Part shown: positions 56,905 through 64,000 of the stretch, in pieces
Layout of the letters: each line of letters opens with the position of its first letter
Position numbering within the stretch: the stretch's first letter is position 1
Notes under the pieces: model-generated
What the model was told of the DNA's origin: nothing
What the model saw: only the letters and a program-made list of their open reading frames with translations
The model's database searches: none
Assembly: GCA_028532985.1 (NCBI GenBank)
Contig: JANCIK010000004.1
Coordinates: 3,906,001 to 3,970,000 of the forward strand
Length of the DNA stretch: 64,000 nucleotides
Source: Stropharia rugosoannulata
Lineage: Eukaryota; Basidiomycota; Agaricomycetes; Agaricales; Strophariaceae
Reading direction: 5' to 3'
Made by a program: the position numbers and the translations under genes

Positions 56905-59512
56905 CTACCAATAATCACTATACACCGCATCTTGCACCCATGGCTCATCTCCTGTTATCTCGTCCAGACTGGCGGTTCCGTTGAGCATCCTCTGAGAGAC
57001 AATATCCAGCCCAAAGTCACTTTTCAGTGCCGCGTTGATAACAGCAGGCGAAGATTCGCCACTGAACCGAGCCTTTGCCCACAACGCATTGATTTGGTCA
57101 TTGCTGCGTTTAGTAAGATCACGGTTAGAAAATGCGGAAGAAGTGATTGATGGTCATGAGCTTACTCTTTGGGAAGGCCGTCAATCTGAATCGTATCAGT
57201 ATGTGTAAAAAAACATGTAGGTTACACGAAAAGACAGTGCAGTGCACAGTATGTCGGCACCGGCTGCCACCCATGGTATACATTGCGCAGTAATAAAACA
57301 AGAGAAGACATACCTGTCTCCCGCCATACTTTACGGCGGCCGCGTCCAGCCATCCTTTATAAAACCGCAGAACCTCTGGTGACCGCGTCAACAAAAGGAA
57401 ACAGTTATGAAGATAGGCTTACCGCGCGTCTTCACAGCACCTAAGAACTGGAAATGTCGTCCATAGCCACGACGTTCAAAGTACAGTGCATCATACGCTT
57501 TCCAGAGCTGGTCCGTGTTAGGCAGGTCTGCGGTTCTCGTCCAGATCTTTGCGGCTGCAAGCGCGACGAATTCAGCATGCGTAAAAGACTGCATGCCGAA
57601 GTTTGCTAATGTAATAAAATTGCAGCTTACACGCACGGAGTAGACTGTGTAGCATAGCGTACCATTTATAAAAAGCAACGTCGGGTCTGGTATATACCAC
57701 GCGTCCAAATAAAGTGACCTGAGATGAGTCCCATCTGTAACTATGGGCTGTACCTGATTGCTACCTGTGCGAGGTACACTATCGTTCAGCCCAAGTTTTG
57801 GATTGTGGTGTAACGGTAGGAACGGGTAGGAGTACCGGAAGCCCGTGGCGAATATGATGTGGTCTATACCGGAAATGATCTACGGGACAGTCAGTTACAG
57901 TGGGAAAATGAATGAGAGTAGGACAACTTATACGTACCGTACCGTTAGCAAGCTCGATCTTTGTCTCGGAGAATTCAGACGTCTGTGAGGTCGGCAAGAC
58001 GAACTGTTTGATTTCCCCGATCAGTGTGACGTTGTGTGGTAAACGGCGCAGAAAGTCTGCTTTTGGCCGTTGAGGGATGGGACCTAGAATACACACGAGA
58101 TACTGTCAGTACCTTGCGAAGAGTTGAACAAGCTGGCTTGGTAGAAGTTTTTACTCACTCGATTCTGGCTAGTTAGGCGATAATGACAGCTTAGTATACA
58201 CATATAGATGACAAATGAAGTAAGACTTACTCGGACGGATTGATAAACCTGCTTTGCATATCGGATAATTTCGCGAGATATTTCACCTCCGCTCGTCTTA
58301 ATTAAAGTGTATGTCAGTTATTTCTCGGGTTGTAGTAAAGATGCAGAGCAACATACCGCAGCTCCGACGATCAGGACCGTCTGGTTCCTGAAGCCCAGCG
58401 GTACTCGGTATGCTCGCGAGTGCTGAATATGCGCCGGGAAATGCGCTGCTAGCGATTGCAGTCCTGGAATGTTAGGCATATTTGGTGCGTTATAACGTCC
58501 TGTGGCAACAATAATAGCATCGAAGTGCTGACCCAGCAAACATTAGTGAAACGACCAAAACTATATCTCCGGGTGAGCTGAATATCACGAATTAACGTAC
58601 CTCTTTCCTCCACACCACTTTCAATACACCTGCCTTCACCTCTTCGAGAGTGCTCACAGTAAGATCCCATCCGTTCTCTTCACCACTTGCATCGATATGC
58701 TTCTTGACAAGCTCAACGCGCGTATTGTATGATATATTTGGATTTCCATCATTGCTATTTAGTCCATGGAATGAGGCAAATGCTCGAAGATATCCCTGCA
58801 ACTTGCGGTTATGGAGCGCTGTTGAAAAATCGCACATAAGATTGTTGGTATACCGCGGTAATCCATGATAAAAGCGAACATACGTACCCCATGGTGTACC
58901 AGCTGGCCAGGGAAGTTCTCGAATTTGCTGAATGGGCTGCATCCCAGAAATTCACTGATTAAGCCATGTAACAAACATACACTACTAAGAAACACGTACC
59001 GCAGGCGCATTCGAAGTCAGTGAATCCCATACAGGCTTTGGCGCCCGGTGCTCCCTTCTGCGTGCTCGTATTCCGGCCTCGTCCTCTTTAATGATCTGTG
59101 TGAATGGCAGCTCTACTCCTACAGGCGGTAGAGATGGTACATAGTCCCCTTCGGCTATGTGTCTGTTTGGTACTGGGGCGAATTCCGGGGGTTCTTCTGT
59201 ATAGTGCCAGTTCCCTCCAGGAACGCTATCCCGTTCAAATATGTGAACGGAGAGTCCAGCTTCAGTAAGTTCACGGTATGCAATCAGGCCGCTGTATGGA
59301 GCAATGTCGTCTTAGAACGACAGCTGGAATGTCATGACGGCCACGCACCCGACGCCGGCCCCAACAATCGCCACTCGGTTTATTGGGCGTGTGAATTGAT
59401 AATGAGTGTCGTCTGAGCCGTATTCATAGTGGTTGGAGGATAACGGTACCTGTTCCGCGCCCCTCGCGACGACGAGGATGGAAAGCAGGATTACAGTCGT
59501 AAGGGTTTTCAT
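56905..59512 (-). CDS. Flavin-containing monooxygenase with N-terminal signal peptide
   Basis: FAD/NADPH-dependent monooxygenase of the FMO class; substrate unknown. Thirteen exons (59512-59349, 59291-59000, 58936-58888, 58818-58601, 58527-58357, 58296-58231, 58168-58159, 58083-57938, 57879-57663, 57605-57423, 57375-57314, 57185-57166, 57103-56905) sum to 1797 nt, 598 aa. A secretion-type leader (MKTLTTVILLSILVVARGA) precedes the FAD motif VAIVGAGVGG, which exists only after the first splice, then FERDSVPGGNWHY. Next come DAIIVATGRYNAP, the NADPH loop VLIVGAATSGGEIS, and ATGFRYSYPFLP. The C-terminal part has YLDAWYIPDPTLLF and FYKGWLDAAAVKYGGRQ and ends VQDAVYSDYW. Exons 7 and 12 are 10 and 20 nt. 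A secreted or ER-lumen location is inferred and unusual, as most FMOs are cytosolic or ER-facing cytosol. Confidence 0.9.
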
Positions 59513-59550
59513 ATTGGCAAGAAAGCAAGGAGGAATGATGACTGTTGAGG

Positions 59551-59556
59551 TTTATA
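59551..59556 (-). promoter_or_regulatory. TATA box of the flavin monooxygenase gene
   Basis: TATAAA on the minus strand, 39 nt upstream of ATG 59512. Confidence 0.5.
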
Positions 59557-59734
59557 TGACAACTCAAAAGAAGTTAGCTCAGGCTTATGAGCAATGTTGC
59601 GCACTATCAGAGGAATATGACGCAAGGCAACTGTTAGGTACCCATTTGGCAAGTTGACATAAGTTTTGAGCATGTTCTGCGTATCAAATGCACTGGAAGG
59701 CAAAAAATAGGGCGTGCACATCAGCAAATCTGGA

Positions 59735-60790
59735 CCTTACTATACACTGTTATGTAGTATTATATAGCACCATAGCACCATAGTAAGGGTTCTTGTCTAT
59801 TTAATACTCCATAGAATAGGCCCATCACTATATAGTATCCAGGCTACTCTACATAGTATTGTATAACACTCTGTAGTACTACATACATTAGGCTATATTC
59901 TATATAATGCAAGCATAATAGGAGTACTTGCCATGGCTGATTAGAGCAAGTAGTCCTCATTTGTTTTCATATCAGAGAACATAATGTATATGACATACTA
60001 CCAAACTAATACAGGATACATACTAGTTGAGTAATCAAGAAAGTACTTAATGATAGGACGCTTAGGAAGATGGAAAATCTGCTCGGAATGACGCGTTTAA
60101 GGGCTTGTTAGAAAGCTTGAATTGACGCGAAGACACTCCAAAAAACTGCGAGGCAATTGCAGGAGTCGTTCCAGACTTAGAGCCAAATTAGTCCAAGACA
60201 AAGAGATGGAGGAGGACATGACTACTCACAGGCATCCAGAAATCCCAAAATTTGTGTGAGGGACGCGTTCAAAGACCAATTGAAGGGTGCATAAGCATGC
60301 AAAGTTACGAAAGTTTCTGTTGAAAACTGAAGGGGGGAGATGATATTCAAGTCTTCAACAGCAGTTATATGGTCATCAGGGAGGTTGGATATTGAGGGCG
60401 TATCAGACGCCGCAAACTGGACGATTAGTTTATTACTATCTGTAGTAGAAGACTCCAAAAAAAATCAGGCAAAAATACGAACAGGAACCCAAGATATGAA
60501 GTACTTTACCTAGAGGGGGAAGGGGGAGGACCACATGGAGGTTTTTTGGATTTCAAGCAGCAATATGGAGCGTTTGAGGGCTCATTGGAAAGCTACAATC
60601 AAGGTGAATTCAGCATTCCAAGAATTGAAAAGATGCGAGACAAACCTATGTCAGAATCACTGAAATACATCAGAACTCCGAAGTTGACCAATAACTTGAG
60701 ATGGAGGACGCTTCGTTGCTCCATAAATCAAGCCGTTGCCGGGGCAGGTAGCTAATAACGTTAAGTAGGATTTCCCAAAGTTTGAAGTGC
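59735..60790. repeat. AT-rich repeat region with degenerate direct repeats
   Basis: From 59735 to ~59915 the DNA is a patchwork of short TAGTATT, ATATAG and CCATAG words, likely a decayed element. Beyond it, related segments recur: GCGTTTAAGGGCTTGTTAGA (about 60093) resembles GCGTTTGAGGGCTCATTGGA (about 60570), each followed by AAGCT. GAAGACACTCCAAAAAA (about 60129) resembles GAAGACTCCAAAAAAAA (about 60448). No frame here has coding character. Confidence 0.5.
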
Positions 60791-61133
60791 TCAGGACAAC
60801 TAGAACCGCACCTATGAATTAATTTGTCACACCTAGGGGAAGGAGAACACCCAGATTAAGAACACCCTTAAACTCGTCAAATCGCGCAATGAATGGTACT
60901 GTTGGATAGGTATTAATAAGAAGAATCAGGAAATGTAAAAATCATACTGTTTGGCCTAGCCTTATTCCAACAAGACAGCCGGCCTGTGTTACAGATTCGT
61001 GATAAGGCTGTCCCGGTTGTCTGCTGTCTAAGCTGCGTGTATAATCTGATTCTCACGATTTTTCTGATTCCAAAACATATACAATCATATTTTTCACTAC
61101 AGTATTTGTATTGATATGAATTAAACAAGAAAC

Positions 61134-61437
61134 GGACAGCCAAAGGGCAGCTGCGGGACAGCCGGACAGCCGTTTCGGCAAATGCCGTGCAGCCGTGGGG
61201 CAGCCGTTCACGCTTATGTACGGCCCCGCACCTGGCTGTCCTGGCTGTCCCGCCTATATGGCCCCATATAGCCGGTGCACCTTGGCTGTCCCGCGCGTCA
61301 TCCCCTGCATGCCAGGACAGCCACGGCTGCCCCGCGCACCTTGGGACAGCCAAGCCCAGGCTGTCCCGGCTGTCCCGGATAACCGGCTTATGCATAGCCG
61401 GTTATCCCTTAACCGTCCCCCCTCAACTTGGACAGCC
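61134..61437. repeat. Dispersed octamer array GGACAGCC / GGCTGTCC with hairpins
   Basis: Eleven copies of the octamer GGACAGCC lie within ~300 bp, six in one orientation and five inverted, so the strand can fold on itself in many ways. Two further perfect inverted repeats are embedded: CTATATGG/CCATATAG (61254-61261, 61264-61271, 2-nt spacer) and GGATAACCGGCT/AGCCGGTTATCC (61377-61388, 61396-61407, 7-nt spacer). The open frames across it (up to 222 codons) are by-products of GC richness. Confidence 0.75.
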
Positions 61438-62000
61438 GAGGGCCTCGGCTGCCCTTCTGCTGCCCTGCACACGCCATGCTGCACGGCTGCAACGTCCCCC
61501 ACCCCGCCCGCTGCGCAGCCAGCCAGCAATGCTACCACGCGCCTTGCACGCGCCTACCCACCCACGCCGCCACGCACTCACGCACCCGCGCATCTACGCT
61601 GCTATGCACGCATGCACAACACCACGCAGCCGCGCCGCGACGCACACACAACGCCTATTGCACACAAGGCCGCCCAACCTCCATCTTTTAATCCTGTGCA
61701 CGGTTTACTCCGTTCCGTGCACGCTCCGTTCCGGGCCGCGCGTCCCGTGCTACCACGGTGACGGACACGCGGCCTTCATTGTTCTCAAACCACCACCATC
61801 ATCACTCGCCCCTCCCCCACCCTCGCAAACCCCAAACCCCTCTTCACTTCCATAGCCGCATATATGCGGCTTCGTTCTTCGACGCACCCGCACGAAGCCC
61901 GCTGTGCTCCGCTGTCGACACGAAGGATGCCCTTCCCCTCCCCTTCCCTTCCTTCGTCTCTAACCTGGGACGTTCGCCCCTTCTCCACCGGCCTCCCACG

Positions 62001-62311
62001 ATGCCCATCGCTCACCACAACGGCCCTCGCGCTCGCACCCGAACTGCAGGGCTCAATACGACCGCCGAAGGAACGCCGAATAGCAGGGAGGAAGGGAGTG
62101 GCATGACTAGGTGAGTACCCCAATACTCTTGTGCACTTACCCGTTCTTCACCCCGCCATCTGTTGTCCCCAGGCCACGTCTCACCCTGTCCTTCTCTAGC
62201 GTCCATACCCCCTTACCTCTCGCCTACACGCCGCCTCTGCTCCGGCAGCTCTCGCGCTTGCCCCCAAGCTGCAGGCTGCCGTTTTATGCTTTGCCCTTAC
62301 CTGCGACGTAG
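62001..62311 (+). CDS. Possible small two-exon gene, unknown function
   Basis: ATG 62001 opens 110 nt (MPIAHHNGPRARTRTAG..SREEGSGMTR) to a strong donor G|GTGAGT; the acceptor CCCCAG ends at 62172. Exon 2 (62173-62311) keeps frame to TAG, for 82 aa. Splice sites are canonical and the intron is 62 nt, but exon 2 is pyrimidine-rich with a bland Leu/Pro/Ser translation, so chance is quite possible. Confidence 0.2.
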
Positions 62312-64000
62312 GCTCGAAGGCTCCCTTCCATGCGCCTTCCACTCGGACCCAGACCACTACGCTTCACCACCGCGTCCGTCCTTCGCCATATGATACGTAG
62401 CAATTCCCTAGGTCCACCTGGTCTCTGCCCGCTTGCCTTGTTGCCCTGCCCACGCTGCCTGGCCCCGCACCTCGTTCACACCGTCTAGCCCCACAATCCG
62501 TGAAACTCTCGACGGATTCCGAGTCACTGCCACCCTTGCCCTCTAGGCTCTACGCAACCGATCTCACAGGCTTTCGACAACCGCAACCCGTATCCCGATT
62601 ATCCCTAGCAGTTCTCCAAACGCACACATTCTCGCAGGGCTTTCTTGGGTGGACGAATACGGCGTGCAGAGCACTGTTATATTAGTACCCTTGTATTTAT
62701 GTAGCTATACTATTACATTCTTTGTTATTACAAATCATCCTGTGAGCCCGATCTGTCATTTCACCCGCACCTAGTGCAGGCCTAAGGACACTACAAGGAC
62801 GATGCAGGACTTGAATTAGACGCCTGCTATTACACAGTATAGTCTACAAATAGTCAATATAAATCTACCGCCTACTCGCGCCAACCAAGTACACAATAAG
62901 CATGTAATATAGGTATAGGTTTAGGCTTAGGTGGTTTAGTGGGTTTCGAGTATCTCATCTGCGCGGAGCGCACGTTTACCGTTTAGTAGTTTAGGTTTGT
63001 CTTTAATGTTTGTTACATCCCGAGTTCCGCATGTTAATGTTTTTTAACGACACCGAGCGGTAAAGCTAGATTGTAGTTACTTTGAGTGGTAGGGGTAATC
63101 TATATGTATACTTTATCAACCCTACTTAGAATTCTGTGTGTTTCACTCCGAGTTTTAATGTATTTGGCTTAGTGATTGCGTACACGGGGCTGCAGGAGGG
63201 TTGCATGCACCCCGTGTTATTCCGCTCTCACAGGCACTTTTGAATCAAATTAAAAATACTGGGGGATGCTTGGAGCGTGGGGAAAACGTTCCCACCATGT
63301 GTAACCACCTCAAACCGCGCGGATGTCCGGTTTCACACGATTTGACCTGGGGGACACATCCCTGTATCTCACCTACAAGGCTGTTTGACAGCAATTAAAC
63401 TACACTTCCATGTAGCTATTGTCAATGCACAACTGGGAATGTATTTTGTTCGGATCCACACCGCCTACCAATGCGTAAAAATGGCCCACAATGACCCCTT
63501 TTTGCGTACCTTATATGTCTGCACACAGCCAACAGATCATCCAGAAATTTCAAGAACAGGTACCCTCTATGCCTCTATACAATATGCCAATTTTCCAGAA
63601 TTTTTGAGAGGTATCTCGCTATATACGGCGCGAGACGAGCTGTGCCGCTATGTAGCACGTGCGTCATCTACCCGTCTACTGCAACTGCAACCATGCCAAA
63701 CGTGCTACACTCCAGTCACCGTGTCTTTAGCAGAAAACAGCGCAGGCTCACGTCAGTGAGATTCTATGTTTAAATCTGATTTAAACGAATGATTCTCCTC
63801 ACTTTGTCGCAAAAAGTCCTGTGCACTGCTTGCACCGCGAGGAAATACAGACATCGAGGGCTAAATGAACATTAGTAATTAAACTTTGCGTGACTCGATT
63901 CCGACCATTGCTCACCTAAGACCCTAAACCCACAGGAATGAATGAATTTCGTTCAGGATCACGACGGGCACGAGATGCAACACATTGCGACACGCAAGAA
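62312..64000. other. Intergenic; nothing supported
   Basis: AT-rich DNA from about 62690, with no tRNA or terminal repeats seen. A 124-codon frame at 63385-63759 has no recognisable motif. Confidence 0.45.

Noticed and set aside
61187..61855. 222-codon open frame rich in Pro, Arg and Ala
   Set aside because: It follows from the GGCTGTCC octamer array and GC richness; no motif, and it overlaps equally long frames in other phases.
1..64000. CRISPR arrays, operons, rRNA genes, bacterial or phage modules
   Set aside because: None seen; gene structure is fungal throughout, with no regularly spaced repeats.

Overview
The window is genomic DNA from a filamentous basidiomycete, most likely an Agaricomycete. 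The genes are intron-dense, with many introns of 41-75 nt (GT..AG) and several very short internal exons. The families also fit: a basidiomycete-type large G-alpha protein, hydrophobic-surface-binding (HsbA) proteins, a small Cys-rich secreted glycopeptide-like protein, a GH30 endo-beta-1,6-galactanase, a plant-type heme peroxidase, an AA10 LPMO, and Ser/Gln-rich single-pass membrane proteins. None of the long single-frame ORFs in the first 10 kb looks like a gene.

Layout. 1-10.6 kb: gene-poor, with one decayed transposase N-terminus (1327-1689) and a strong G-quadruplex tract (8124-8156). 10.65-13.8 kb: a large poly-Gln C2H2 transcription factor. 13.8-20.4 kb: long pyrimidine-rich 3' flank, microsatellites and an unidentified minus-strand coding remnant. 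20.4-26.4 kb: an intact HsbA gene, a CACTA-like MITE, an intron-containing tRNA-Glu(UUC), and a decayed HsbA paralogue. 26.8-38.2 kb: QTRT2 (queuine tRNA-ribosyltransferase accessory subunit), a small GPI-type surface protein, a Ser-rich single-pass membrane protein with a 504-nt intron, and a double galactose-binding-like membrane protein. 39.3-40.7 kb: a second tRNA-Glu(UUC) with a different intron, then an SDR pseudogene. 41.4-50.2 kb: a run of secreted proteins (heme peroxidase, Cys-rich protein, AA10 LPMO, GH30). 51.6-53.9 kb: atypical G-alpha with Ser in place of the catalytic Gln. 56.9-59.5 kb: a 13-exon flavin monooxygenase with an N-terminal signal peptide. 59.5-64 kb: repeats, including an array of GGACAGCC/GGCTGTCC octamers with hairpins.

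Most identifiable genes act at the cell surface or outside the cell (polysaccharide oxidation and hydrolysis, peroxidase chemistry, surface binding), with one transcription factor, one G protein and one tRNA-modification subunit. Exon structures were worked out by hand from splice sites, frame and family motifs. For the spliced genes the exon lengths sum to a multiple of three, which supports the models but does not replace transcript data. Gene coordinates run from start codon to stop codon and include introns.
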